Of a stretch of DNA of 64,000 bases, positions 48,251-59,103 are shown piece by piece (the stretch's first letter is position 1; each line of letters begins with the position of its first letter). Position numbers and translations under genes: made by a program. A model generated the notes under the pieces. The model searched no databases, was not told the origin of the DNA, and was given only the letters and a program-made list of their open reading frames with translations. The DNA comes from Costus lasius (taxonomy: Eukaryota > Streptophyta > Magnoliopsida > Zingiberales > Costaceae), in NCBI GenBank assembly GCA_027563935.2, contig CM050448.1:120516493-120580492 (forward strand), read 5' to 3'.

Positions 48251-50185
48251 CTATTCATCTTCAATTGACATTTGCTGCACATCCGGTACATACCCTGCTC
48301 TCTTTATTTTATTGTGAAGATCATTAAGCAATGTCCATATCATCTGAGATTCACTATGAGACTTATCCCGTACCATAAATACATGGACTCTATTCCCCAC
48401 CTCAATCCAGCTGCATCCAGGTTGTTTCTTTAGTCCTTTATCTTTCATCCTCAACCTAATCTTTGCTGCTTCCTTCCATCTACCAGCTGAAGCATAGATG
48501 TTAGACAACAACATGTAAGATCCAGCATTATTAGGCTCTGCCTCCATGAGCTTCTTAGCTGCGAAATTCCCAATTTTTACATCCCCATGGACATTACAGC
48601 TGCCAAGAAGTGCCCCCCAGATAAAGGTTTTCGAAGGACTAATCTTTAGCCCTTTAATGAAACTTGAAGCTTCTGCAAGCCGCCCAGCTCGGCCACATAG
48701 GTCAACTAAGCAAGCATAATGATCATCTCGCACCTCAATCGATGGATCTTTCACCATAGAATTGAAAATATTAAGGCCCTCGTCAAACAAACCTGAGTGG
48801 CTACATGCCGAGAGTAATCCCACATATGTTACATCATTAGCTCTGAATCCAGTTTGGTGCATCTCTTCAAATAGGTTTAACGCTTCTTGCCCCTTGCCAT
48901 GATGGGCATATGCCACGATCATTCCATTCCAACATACCAAATCCTTTTGGTGTAATAGGTCAAACAATTTTCGAGCGACTCCAATTTCACCACACTTGGA
49001 GTACATATTCATTAGAGAAGAATTTACAAACGGATCAAACTGGAAGATGGTTTTGCAAACATTCTGATGAATCTGTTGCCCTTCTCGGAATGCTGCTAAA
49101 TTGCAAGTGGCAGCTAAGATACTGACAAATGTTCCTTGGTTTGGTTTAACACCATCATTTAACATCTCTAAGAACAACTCCAAAGCCAACTCATTCTGAC
49201 CATCATCAACATATCCTGTGATCAGGGAAGTCCAAGTGATCACATTTTTCTCATTCAGGTTGCTGAACAAATCTCGCGCCCTCTTCAAATCTTTATTTTG
49301 TATAAATGCAGTTATCATCATATTCCAGGATACAATATCCCTCTCAGGCATCTTTTCAAAAAGGTCGCAAGCTTCCGCTAGCCTCATGTTTTGAGCATAG
49401 CCCGACACCATTGCGTTCCAGGAAACCACATTTCGATCCGGAATCCTATTAAACACAGCACGCGCTTCATCGACCTTCCCATTTTGTGACAAGCCCGCAA
49501 TCATGGAAGTCCACGATATCACATCCTTCTCCGGCATTTGCTCAAACAGAACATAAGCCTCGTCGACACGGCCAGTCTGAGCCATTGCGTTGATGACGGT
49601 GTTCCAGGACACAATATTCCGCTCCGGCATTCTCTCAAACAGCTGATAGGCCTGATCAACCAGACCGTTCTCAGCGTACCCAGAAATCATGGTGTTCCAG
49701 GACACTACATTCTTCTCCGGCATCCGTTCGAAGAGCTCCTCGGCTTCTCTGATACGCTTAGACCGGACGTACCCTGAAAGCAAGGCGGTCCAGGTGACGA
49801 CGTTCTTCTCGGCATCAGATCGCTCGAACAGGGCCCGGGCCTCGCGAAGCATGCCGCATCTAATGTAGCCGGAGATCATCGCGGTCCAGGTGATCACGTC
49901 CTTGTGGGGTGTTTCTTCGAACATCTTACAGGCGTCAGCCATCTTGCCTTGGCGGCTAAGCTGCGTGATGGCGTAGTTGGCTCGGGCGACGCGTGGGTCA
50001 ACGCTTCGGTCGCGGCGGAGAGAGGTGGAAATGGAATGAAGCTCATTGCTTCTGGGTGGCAAATAAGGATAGGAGGAGGCGGCGGGGAAGGCGGAAACGG
50101 GGATTAGCTTTGCGACGCGGAGGCCGGACAAGGGCAGCGGTGCGGCTGAGGAGAGGAGCGATTTTGTGATCCGGAGGGAAGGCAT
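48251..50185 (-). CDS. PLS-class pentatricopeptide repeat protein (E/E+ type), 644 aa
   Basis: Intronless frame, ATG at 50185, stop at 48251. PLS-type PPR proteins bind organellar RNA base by base and mostly act in C-to-U editing. Residues 1-60 are rich in Ser, Arg and hydrophobics without acids, a likely mitochondrial or plastid presequence. From about residue 66 come roughly fourteen repeats, many starting VVSWNTMISGY or VITWTSLITGY and ending LFERMPEKN. From about residue 515 the E region appears (WGALLGSCNVHGDV, then LLSNIYASAGRWKEA, CSWIEVGNRVHVFMVRD). It stops at VPDVQQMSIEDE with no DYW deaminase domain, so editing would need a deaminase partner. Repeat order and ending resemble Arabidopsis At2g35030 as I remember it. 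A MITE lies 89 bp upstream of the ATG. Confidence 0.93.
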   Translation of the reverse strand: MPSLRITKSLLSSAAPLPLSGLRVAKLIPVSAFPAASSYPYLPPRSNELHSISTSLRRDRSVDPRVARANYAITQLSRQGKMADACKMFEETPHKDVITWTAMISGYIRCGMLREARALFERSDAEKNVVTWTALLSGYVRSKRIREAEELFERMPEKNVVSWNTMISGYAENGLVDQAYQLFERMPERNIVSWNTVINAMAQTGRVDEAYVLFEQMPEKDVISWTSMIAGLSQNGKVDEARAVFNRIPDRNVVSWNAMVSGYAQNMRLAEACDLFEKMPERDIVSWNMMITAFIQNKDLKRARDLFSNLNEKNVITWTSLITGYVDDGQNELALELFLEMLNDGVKPNQGTFVSILAATCNLAAFREGQQIHQNVCKTIFQFDPFVNSSLMNMYSKCGEIGVARKLFDLLHQKDLVCWNGMIVAYAHHGKGQEALNLFEEMHQTGFRANDVTYVGLLSACSHSGLFDEGLNIFNSMVKDPSIEVRDDHYACLVDLCGRAGRLAEASSFIKGLKISPSKTFIWGALLGSCNVHGDVKIGNFAAKKLMEAEPNNAGSYMLLSNIYASAGRWKEAAKIRLRMKDKGLKKQPGCSWIEVGNRVHVFMVRDKSHSESQMIWTLLNDLHNKIKRAGYVPDVQQMSIEDE

Positions 50186-50271
50186 CGCGGTGGTTTGTGC
50201 GATCGGCTCCCCTTTATATTTTAAAATTATGAAGCAATATATAATTTTAAAAATGAAATACTTTTAAATAT

Positions 50272-50586
50272 TTAGGCTGTGTTTAATTGGGAGGATGAAA
50301 AGTGGGAGGTGAGGAAAAGTAAGAAGGAAAAACAAATTTAGTTGTTTAATTGAGAGGATGGAAAGTAGGAAGGAAACTAAGAAGAAAATACTGCAGCTAA
50401 AATTGTGTGAACAGTAGAGTTTTTTTGTCACCGCCTGTGTTCCTTCCGAATCGGAAGGAAAATCCATTGTAGCTATTGTAGCTACAGTAAATACTGTAGC
50501 AACCCTTGTTATTTTCCTTTTCTCCCCTTTCCTTCTTTGATTCCCTCACCTCCCACTTCCCATCCTCCCAATTAAACACAGCCTTA
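50272..50586. mobile_element. Tourist-type MITE in the PPR promoter
   Basis: Element 50275-50583 (309 bp) with TTA on both sides (50272-50274 and 50584-50586). Its ends are near-perfect inverted repeats: GGCTGTGTTTAATTGGGAGG on the left and the same 20 bases in the reverse complement of the right end; pairing goes on for about 45 bp (GTGGGAGGTGAGG). This fits PIF/Harbinger-derived Tourist MITEs. High arm identity suggests recent insertion. It is 89 bp from the PPR start codon. Confidence 0.88.
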
Positions 50587-51175
50587 AGGTTTACATCTAA
50601 ATTTGGCAAAACTTGACTCGATCCGATTCGACACAAAGTTAGGTAGATTCGGATCAATCATAATCGTGTTCGGGTTGTAACAGGTCAATCTATTTATGAC
50701 TCAAAAATAATTAAGTTGTGTCGGATTGTAAACGGGTTGACCCATTTAATCCGATTATATTATATATTTATATATAAAAAATTAAAGTATATGCTCATCT
50801 AACTCTTATTATTAACCCATAAGCTTAAATATTTTCTAACTATCATTTAACCCAGATTTCGATCCACACATATTTGTATTTAATGGCAACTGATTTATTG
50901 ATGGAACAAATAACCATATGAAAGATAATTTTGTATTATTAAAAATTATTAAATTATTAATTTTAGGATATATTTTTTTATAATTTTAAAATAGAAACAT
51001 AATAAAATAACAATATTTATTGAATCAATTATTATTTTTATTAAGCCATATAAATTATAAAAGAACAAAGAAATCCTTCTCATAACTAGTATGAGAAATA
51101 ATAATCTATATAGCACATCCTTTTTTAAGGAAGCTTCTCCACTCATATTAAATACAAGCTTTTAGCTTATACTTG
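50587..51175. other. AT-rich spacer with possible transposon relic
   Basis: The stretch 50610-50760 contains repeated GATCCGATTCG, GGATTGTAAACGGGTTGACCC-like phrases typical of hAT-type MITE interiors. Boundaries could not be set. No gene. Confidence 0.4.
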
Positions 51176-53011
51176 TTACAACTCAACAAAATTAAACAAC
51201 CAATCAAACGAGGGTTTCTCTTCCTTTTTGTTCTTATCATCATACTTGGGTCCAGGCATGAACACTGACTCCTCTTGTGCATTTACGACCTCCTCCACTT
51301 TCTCTATTTGAACTCCGAAGGCTAATTGTTTCACCTCATTATCAAGCCTATTCAGCACATTATTCCTACCAGCAAGATAGTGTCTTCTATTATTCTCAGC
51401 TCGTACACTGAAATAAAGGATCCGAAGATTCTCACTAGAGGCAGCAACAACAGTCACTGGATGACCCATAGGAACTATGAACACTGAATGGCGAGAGACT
51501 TGCGATCTTTTTGTTGAGCAGTAGTGGCTCTGTTGCTGTTTAGATTTCCTTTTTTCCTTGCTTCCAATATGGAACCCTAATGTATTTCCTTCCTCCTTAT
51601 TGTCTTGTTTCGTATTTGATTGGTGGGGGCAAACCATCTCGAAGTATCCACTTCCCTCCACCACCATGGCGATTTGAGTTGAATGAGAGTTGTAGTGCGG
51701 TGCCATCATCGAATTCTGTAGAAAAATAAGTCTCATAATTGTGAAAAAATGGGATGACAAATAACGAGAGGGACTTACCTTGCTAATATTAACGATTGAA
51801 ATTTCAATGTTGAGATCTTGAAGTTGTTGGTAATCGTTAGAATTGGCTTCGTATAGTTGTCCATTCACATTTGAATGAGAGGGTTTACTTTCAAGCAAAT
51901 TGTATGCTTGGTTTGATACTTGAAGAGGCTCAGTAGCGCTCTCTGCATCTTCAGTGGTGGATTGACTCAATGCTTGGATTTGCTCTTCACTAATCTTTAC
52001 AATTTGGCCCCTCCTTTGATGTTTAAATAATTTCTCTAATTTGATCCTTGAAGTCTATATGCACATAAAATCAATGGTTAGTGGAGAGTTTTACAATGAC
52101 AACCTTCCATCAATTCTAAGAAAAAAAAATTTAATGAAAAAAGAAACACAAACATTGAAGGCAAATTCTAAAACTTCATCACTAAAACTCGTGTAGAAAC
52201 TCTCTGATGTTGCACCAAAGGACTCCTACATTCAATTAATAAATCATTAGTAAGTACAAAATATTCATTATCCAATGAAAAAAATTAATCAAATTGCTTA
52301 ATAAATCGAACACACCACAGCATTCCCAAGTGTGGAGGTAGGTTTGAGGAGCATAGCGACACGAAGCTTTAGGTCTTTTGCTTTATTGATGGCGTACACA
52401 ATCGCCCCTGCGGAAATCCTCATAATGTCTCCTTCCCTGAGGTTATGGGATTCCTTGTACTCTTCATTGACCAATGTGATTGTCCCATGTCCTATATTTT
52501 AATAACATAAGGATTAAATTGCAAAAAAGTTTAGAGCTTTAAAATAGTAACCTTCCATGATGTAGATGACTTGCTCAGCATCCCATTGTCTCGGCGTGAC
52601 AAAGGTTTGAGGTTCAACCTCCAAGACAGCAACACGGTAGCTCTCAACACCGAGTAAGAGCTCTGATCTCTCGCCAAATCTCTCCAACACCTCAAGAGAA
52701 CCATACTTTGTTTTGCTCCACTGTGTGTAGCTTTGTCGATCAAAGTGATAAGGGTTGTGTTCTTTTGTTTCTTCTCCCTTCGATTTCTCTAGTTGTTTTG
52801 CGGCCTTTTGAGATTCTTCTCTTTCTCTAGAGCGATCCACGCATTGTTTCACGCATTCTTTCTGATGTTGGCCTCGGGGAATGCCTTTGCATTTGTTGTG
52901 GCAAATTTTACTCTCTTTGTGAGCAAAATTGAAGGGAAAAGCTAAGACAGAGGATGAGAGGAGAAGGAGAACCAAGACGAGTAGTTGGATGACTACTAAT
53001 TTAGTTGCCAT
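51176..53011 (-). CDS. Vicilin-like (7S globulin) protein with cysteine-hairpin N-terminus, 507 aa, five exons
   Basis: Minus-strand exons: 53011-52552, 52491-52316, 52225-52154, 52054-51779 and 51715-51176, joined in phase (1524 bp). Vicilins are double-cupin seed storage proteins kept in protein vacuoles. Residues 1-24 form a signal peptide. C37-x3-C41-x11-C53-x3-C57 is the CxxxC...CxxxC hairpin found at the N-terminus of vicilins that can release antimicrobial-type peptides. Cupin 1 starts around residue 90 (ESYRVAVLEVEPQTFVTPRQ; IYIMEGHGTITLV across the first intron; REGDIMRISAGAIVYAIN). Cupin 2 lies in the last two exons (MMAPHYNSHSTQIAMVVEG, HSVFIVPMGHPVTVVA). The tail FDWLFNF is typical. 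A Ser/Lys/Gln-rich insertion sits inside cupin 2. The start is the only in-frame Met before the signal peptide. Confidence 0.9.
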
Positions 53012-53947
53012 TTTGTGTTGCTAGTCGATATTGTGAGGGATGTGAGGGCGGCACACAAAGGGAATAAGATAGAATTTATAGAGTATGTTGTAGGATATGG
53101 TGCGAGAGAAAGGTGGAACGACATTGTTGGAAGTAATGCATGCATGGCTCTGAGTAAAAATGGGGTCAACGATATGAGAGAGATGATAGATTTATCAAAC
53201 ACCAAGTGTTAGGCAACTGATGTAGTTACTAATATTGGATGACTTTCTTAATAACTATGTTTTGGTACTTATGATTACTTTTCAAGTTCATTTTGATTGT
53301 AGAAAATTCATAGTAAGTCAACATCAATTAATCTATAGTTTTAGTAAGAATCTTAATGATTGATATTTGAGTTTTGGGATTAAATCTCACTTTCATTAGT
53401 TTACTTATGATATTTATATAATACTTTAATGTTATATTCTTGATATGAAATTTGCATATTATATAATAAGAAAAAAAATAAAATGAGAAAGAATAAAATT
53501 TATGTTTTTTTTAAAAAAAATAGAAATTATAGGTACATATCTAATATTTTATGTTTTTCTATGGAAATAATATTATTAATATAAAAAAATAACATGATAC
53601 ATCATTTTTAAACTACACTGATTGCTATTATTTTATATTTTAATAAATTTCATAATTGTTAAAAAAAATATCATCATGTTAATTAAATTTTTAATTGCAA
53701 AACCTAACAATTTTTATTCAAATATCATTTTGTAATATTTTAAAACCTTAAGGTTACTAGGTTGGACACGTATAATATATATTTATTATTTTATTCAATT
53801 AAATTTAACATCCATCCTGTTTAATTTAATAAACTTGTCCTTGTAGTGTATAATTTCTAGGGCAAATGATTAGAAATAATCATTTAAAGATGGAATTTAA
53901 ATAGAAAATTGTATATATAAAATCCTATCTTAAGATGGAAACGACAA
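53012..53947. other. Upstream region of the vicilin gene and AT-rich spacer
   Basis: Holds the vicilin promoter. On the minus strand CTATAAATTC at 53072-53081 is a good TATA candidate, about 60 bp before the ATG. CATGCATG (an RY element, typical of seed-protein promoters) occurs at 53138-53145. From 53450 on it is very AT-rich with no gene. Confidence 0.55.
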
Positions 53948-54020
53948 GCGCCCGTGGCCTAATGGATAAGGCGTCTGACTTCTAATCAGGCGATTGTGGG
54001 TTCGAGTCCCACCGGGCGTG
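53948..54020 (+). tRNA. tRNA-Arg(UCU): tRNA-Arg (anticodon UCU)
   Basis: A 73-nt cloverleaf. The acceptor stem GCGCCCG pairs with CGGGCGT (last pair G-U), with discriminator G. The A box TGGCCTAATGG and B box GGTTCGAGTCC (internal RNA polymerase III promoter) are intact. The anticodon stem TCTGA/TCAGG encloses loop CTTCTAA with anticodon TCT, reading AGA. The T stem GTGGG/CCCAC is perfect. There is no intron and no encoded CCA, as expected for a nuclear gene. T-rich runs downstream (from 54029) can terminate polymerase III. Confidence 0.95.
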
Positions 54021-55860
54021 CAATTTTGCTTTCAGTTTCTATTTTTCTATTTTTCTTCAAACTCGTTAAGAATGAATCTTTAACGCCGAGCGCAACTTAT
54101 TTCTTCCCTTCCAGAAACACATATTCAGTAAACTTTTTGAACTCCAGTGCCATCATTAATTAATTGTATTCTCACTTAAAACATTCATTTTTTATTTAGT
54201 AAAGCTAAATTATTAGCATGTGTAGTACCAACAATAGCACTTCAACAACCTAGTTTTGTTTTGAGCTCAGCTTAATTATAGAAAGCTGTTTAGGTGACTT
54301 GCTGTGCTGATGAGCTGATCCATCATTGACATTGAATGAGAGCTAAAAGAGGCAGCAGGTCAACTTTACAACCCATCTCCTTGGAAGATTAGGGACTTTG
54401 TTCTTCCTCACTTGCAGAAGTCTGGTATAGATTTATGCTGCTAGCTTTGCATGATGAATTGACCTAGCAGCAAACAACGATTACCTACCGACACTATCAA
54501 CATCCTCTTTGTCTGTTAATTAGAACTACATATGCCCTTACTTCTCCATACGTTCTCTAGATTGTCAAAAACTGAGAGAGATCATCTCATCAGCTGTTGT
54601 ATAATGCCATGAATGAACAGTAATCGTCGTAGATCTGAAGAATCCATTAACAATGCATGGCTAATTTCATGCATGCACTTTCCTTGATTCTTCATGGCCT
54701 GCGAGCTGTGGCCATCATCACTTTGGATTAACATCGGCTTCTGTCTTGAGCATTGCTAGGTCAAAATGATGACAGCAGCAGCATTACTAGGTTTACATAT
54801 GAACAATATATAGTTTGGAGGTAAAAGAAAGATGGTTAAAGACTCTCCAGAAGATATATACAAATGATTTTCTGGGATAATTATTAGTGAAGAACATGGA
54901 ATCATCTACCTTGTACTGTAGTAGAAGAAAGAAAAAAGAAATCAACATTCGGGATACTAAAATCCAATTGCAAGCATCAAAGCTAGGCTTGATTCCACTG
55001 GTGCCTGGCTCCTCCCTCATTTCCCTCCCCTTTATTATCCTTGTGCTTATCTCCTCAGGCTCTTTCCTTAGATTAAGAGCGGTCATGTTGCTGATGGCAG
55101 ACGAGATTCCAAGTTGTAGGGCGAGGACAAGAGGAAGATCACTGGGATTTCCCCCTTTTTCGTTCATTACTTAATTCTAAGTCGTCTTGCTTTGTATAAT
55201 TAATTCTATCAGTTAGGGCGACGAGGACTGCGTGCCTTTTGGGCTGTTCACTTCCATCTTTTGAAAGGTGGCACCAAGGTCAAGTGCATGCATTGTTTCT
55301 TCTAAATGATTTTTTTTAATATTTAAGCATAGAAGCTATCTTTGGCAATCCCAATTCCTCCTGCTTCCTTTGCTCGAGGTTTCTGAAAATCCTGAGAGAT
55401 ATTTCAGCAAAAAAGATTATGGAGAATACAAAATAATAATTTCTTCATTAATTAGAAGCTCCTAGGATAGTATAATCTATGTAAAAAGTGAGTTATGATC
55501 CATCCATTTCATCAAATGAACGTCAGTGAGCTTGACAAATTTGTAATGAAGATGATCTGTCTATCTAGATATAGGACATTTAGCAGTGCAGGATAATTTT
55601 TGATCACCTTTTTATGGATTTATTCCAAGTTCTGTAGCCAAAATCAAGCTATGGATAAACTAGTTACTGTTCTTTAAGCTATTATCTCTCTAACGCATGC
55701 ACGCAGCACGACGGTCTTTAGATGTCAAACTCATAAGATATGAAATCTGGAAATTGTAGTTTTTTAATGGTGGGAAAGGAGCAGTGGCTAATTAAAACAA
55801 ACCCTAATTAGTCACAAGCACTTTGTCGTAGACAGCAAGCATCACAACCTCCTCTCCTCT
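54021..55860. other. Spacer upstream of the MYB gene
   Basis: No gene supported. Two overlapping frames at 54793-55174 (one per strand) share the same DNA. The minus frame has a hydrophilic N-terminus of ordinary composition (for example LPLVLALQLGISSAISN) but no family was recognised. Confidence 0.4.
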
Positions 55861-55887
55861 CTTACTCATTCTCTCCCGGTGCCTTCC

Positions 55888-55893
55888 TATAAA
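55888..55893 (+). promoter_or_regulatory. TATA box of the MYB gene
   Basis: TATAAA in the context CCTATAAAGC, about 170 bp upstream of the start codon, in a CT-rich region. Confidence 0.65.
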
Positions 55894-55973
55894 GCTTGAC
55901 CTCGCCTTCTTTGGTTGTTTTCCATCAAAATCTCAGCCAACAATTAAGTTCCCTGTGGGTTAATTGTCAAGTT

Positions 55974-55976
<3 letters not shown>

Positions 55977-56064
<88 letters not shown>
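55977..56064 (+). repeat. (AG)44 microsatellite forming the end of the MYB 5' UTR
   Basis: Eighty-eight uninterrupted bases of AG repeat end exactly one base before the ATG at 56065. In the 5' UTR it can act as a GAGA-type element (bound by BPC proteins in plants) and is probably variable in length. Apparent upstream frames that read it as Glu-Arg repeats start at TTG, not ATG. Confidence 0.95.
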
Positions 56065-56068
<4 letters not shown>

Positions 56069-57722
56069 GGAGAGCTCCATGCTGTGACAAGGCAAACGTG
56101 AAGAAGGGACCATGGTCCGTGGAGGAGGATGCTAAGCTCAAGGCTTACATTGAAGAGCATGGAACTGGCGGAAACTGGATTGCACTGCCACAAAAAATTG
56201 GTTTGTAGTCAGCTTAAACTCACAAAAGTTTCTACTTGCTACTCTTTTGATGAATCAGCTTCTCTAGGAAAAAGATCCATGACTCTTAATTTATTGGATC
56301 TGATCTCTAAATCAGAGGTATCCTATAATTGAATTCTTTCTTTTTAAAAATGACCAGATTATATATATGCAGAGTTCGAGCTGCCAAGTACAAGATCTAG
56401 CTTGTTGAAGAACATGCTTATTTGGATTCATAGACCTGCTAGTATGAAAACTAATTTATGTACTATCTGCACACAGATGAAAACAAATCTAGGCTGTAAT
56501 GATAGGTAAAAAAACCACAGTTTTATCAAAGGTTCTTATTTAATTACTGATTATGAGAAATATTATGTTCTAGCCAGAAGAAGATTTCATATCTGGTTAT
56601 CATTTGAACTTACAGATATATGATCCAATGATGAGTGAGAATTGATGATTATATGTAGGATTGAAGAGGTGTGGCAAAAGCTGCAGGCTGAGATGGTTAA
56701 ATTATTTAAGGCCAAACATCAAACATGGTGGCTTTACAGAAGAAGAAGACCAGATCATCTGCAGCCTCTATATAAGTATCGGGAGCAGGTAATCAAATCA
56801 ACATCCAATTCCCATCCTCCCTCAATTATTTTTGCTCAAAATCAACTTTCTTTGAATACTTTCTTAATCTCATTTCCGAGTTCATGCAATCAACAGGTGG
56901 TCAATAATTGCCGCCCAGCTGCCAGGAAGAACAGACAATGACATCAAGAACTACTGGAACACAAGGCTAAAGAAGAAACTGCTCGGCAAGAAAAGAGACT
57001 CATCTCAATCTCGGCGCCTCCAGCTTAATAGCAACCGGGCAATTCCTAACGAACAGGAACCAAATGGGGCGAAGGATGAAGAGGCGATCTCTCAAACCCT
57101 AAATGCATCAGCAATGGAGAGGATGCAACTCCACATGCAGCTGCAAGGCCTGTACAGTAGCACCGATCCCTTCTGTTTCTACAACAGCCCAGCGGCTTTG
57201 TGGCCCAAGTTCCATCCACTGAGTGTTGGAGATGATCAAATTAGGGTCCCTGAAAACCAACGCACCAATTCTGATGTTGCTTCAAGTCTTGTGCCACAAG
57301 CTGGATCAAGTGAAACTCCAATCGGCTCAACAGTACTTGATCAGGTTGGGAACCCTAATTTGAAACATGAGACAAGCACTGTACAAGAAGAAGCACTGGC
57401 ATGCACAGGATTAGGGTTTCAATCATCATTGATCAGTGGAGGTAGTCTCAGCATTGAGAACTCGAGTTCCAACTTTGAGGCTCTTGATGCAGGCCTTCAA
57501 GCGGATCTGCCGAGCTTGCTCTACTGCAAAAGTTCATCCATTTTAGAGCATGAAGAGCACCAACTCGCTGAGGTAAATGGCTACAGGCAGAGTTCAAATT
57601 GGTGGCCTACTAATATTGGATTCCATGATCGATCGATGATGCTGGGGTCTTGGGATTCTCAGATGCTCAACCAACATTGTGGGCTACAGTATGACGATTT
57701 GCAGACCGCGCACTACAGTTGA
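56065..57722 (+). CDS. R2R3-MYB transcription factor, RAX/MYB36-like (subgroup 14), 363 aa
   Basis: Exons 56065-56200, 56659-56788 and 56897-57722, with both introns at the positions usual for R2R3-MYB genes. The R2 repeat spans about residues 14-63 ([20 protein letters not shown] at the very start; [28 protein letters not shown]). The R3 repeat spans about 66-116, with Phe replacing the first Trp as usual ([47 protein letters not shown]). The wording of R2 and R3 matches the group containing RAX1-3, MYB36, MYB68 and MYB87, which control axillary meristems, root endodermis or cell-wall traits. The C-terminal 240 residues are Ser/Gln-rich and act presumably as a regulatory domain. No bHLH-interaction signature seen. 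The frame is intact. Confidence 0.93.
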
Positions 57723-58565
57723 GACTTAATTGAAGATTAGCAATTGGCCATTACTAATTGTTGAGATTTTTCTGCATGTTTTGTGAATTTGATTTTTAGA
57801 TGAACGTTAAAAACGCTCAGTGTAAATTTTTTTTAATAATCATGTAATGGCCTTGCTACAACACATTTAACTTTATTTAGTAAGTTTGATTTGTTCAGTA
57901 ATTAGTTAATCTTTTTGGGCTTTTTTTTTTCTTTTAACCTTGATTTGGTTTAGGAAAATATCTGCCGCTAGTATCAGTTTTAGGTAATAGTACTACATTT
58001 TTTCCATTCTATTTTCATTAAAACTTCTCACTCGTGTCACTTAATTTTATTTTCTTTGGAGTAGGTAGATTGATATTGTCATGTTTTTTTCTACTAATTT
58101 TATATATGCATATATTTTGTTATACTAGTGCGAGTAAAAATATATTTTGTAGCTAAATTTTTGTAATACATATACCAGACACTATTTATAAGATGTACAT
58201 TCATCATAAATCTCAGTGGGGGCAGCTGCCCATAATATAGACAATATAGGTTCACCCTAGTTATGTGCACTTTACATTTCACTTATACATCTATTTTGTG
58301 TACTTACAGGAGCTTAAACTCTTAGTGATTTACTTAGTTTCTTAGAGTTGTGTCACCCATGAGTTTGTAGATATGAGTGTATTGATGACATTGAGTTGTA
58401 AAGCCATATGGGCATATAGCTACTTTTTGATCAACTTTGGGTTGTGGATTGCCATAGACATGAATGTGATCAACTTGAGCTATGTGACCAACTGATCACA
58501 ACAACCCGAGTTGTGTATGTCTATGAGCATCTAGTTGAGTTTCTGTTGAGGCCGAGTGTCGTGTT
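57723..58565. other. 3' UTR of MYB and spacer
   Basis: AT-rich, no gene. AGTTGTGTATGTC-like and GAGTTGTGTCACC phrases between 58330 and 58550 recur loosely but do not define a repeat. Confidence 0.4.
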
Positions 58566-59103
58566 TAGATTAGGAGTATTCATAATTCGATTCACAGTTC
58601 AATTAATTACACAATGACCTTAAATCTTATTCCGAATCGATTACAACGGTTCGACTATATTACAAATTAATTTTTGATTAACCAATTAAAAAATTTTTTT
58701 ATGTAATAACAGCATAATTACATATGAGGTAGGTATGAATTTGGACAGCAAATTCTGGGATTAATAAATACAACTTATATATAATATTAAATATTATTAT
58801 TTGATAATTAAATATGTAAAATAATTAATTTTTAAATTATAGTAAATAAGTTTCAAACCCGTGACTTACTAACTCACAAAACAAAAATAATCAATTTATA
58901 AACTTAGGCTATATATATTCGGTCGGTTCGGTTAATCAGTGAAATTTTTTTTTCCGAATCGTAATCGAATCGAACCATAAAGTTATAAGCTAAAAACTGA
59001 CTATGAACCGAACTGATCCATTCGGTTAATCGCCCGTTCGGTTCGATTCAGTCGGTTAATTATGATTTTTTGATTTTTTTGATTTTTTTTAACACCGTTA
59101 GAT
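58566..59103. mobile_element. Probable degenerate hAT-type MITE
   Basis: TTAGAT occurs on both sides (58566-58571 and 59098-59103). The enclosed sequence starts TAGGAGTATTCATAATTCGA and ends in a T-run plus AACACC, resembling the TAGGGGTGTTC...GAACACCCCTA ends of a widespread plant hAT family. The right part is full of CGGTTCGGTTAA repeats, also typical. Ends are mutated. Confidence 0.55.

Noticed and set aside
55002..55022. TGCCTGGCTCC, the first 11 bases of miR160
   Set aside because: The remaining bases differ from miR160 and no pairing arm is visible nearby, so it is a chance match.
55896..56208. Frames reading the AG repeat as Glu-Arg repeats, one continuing into the MYB protein
   Set aside because: They begin at TTG, not ATG, so they are neither proper upstream ORFs nor an N-terminal extension of the MYB protein.
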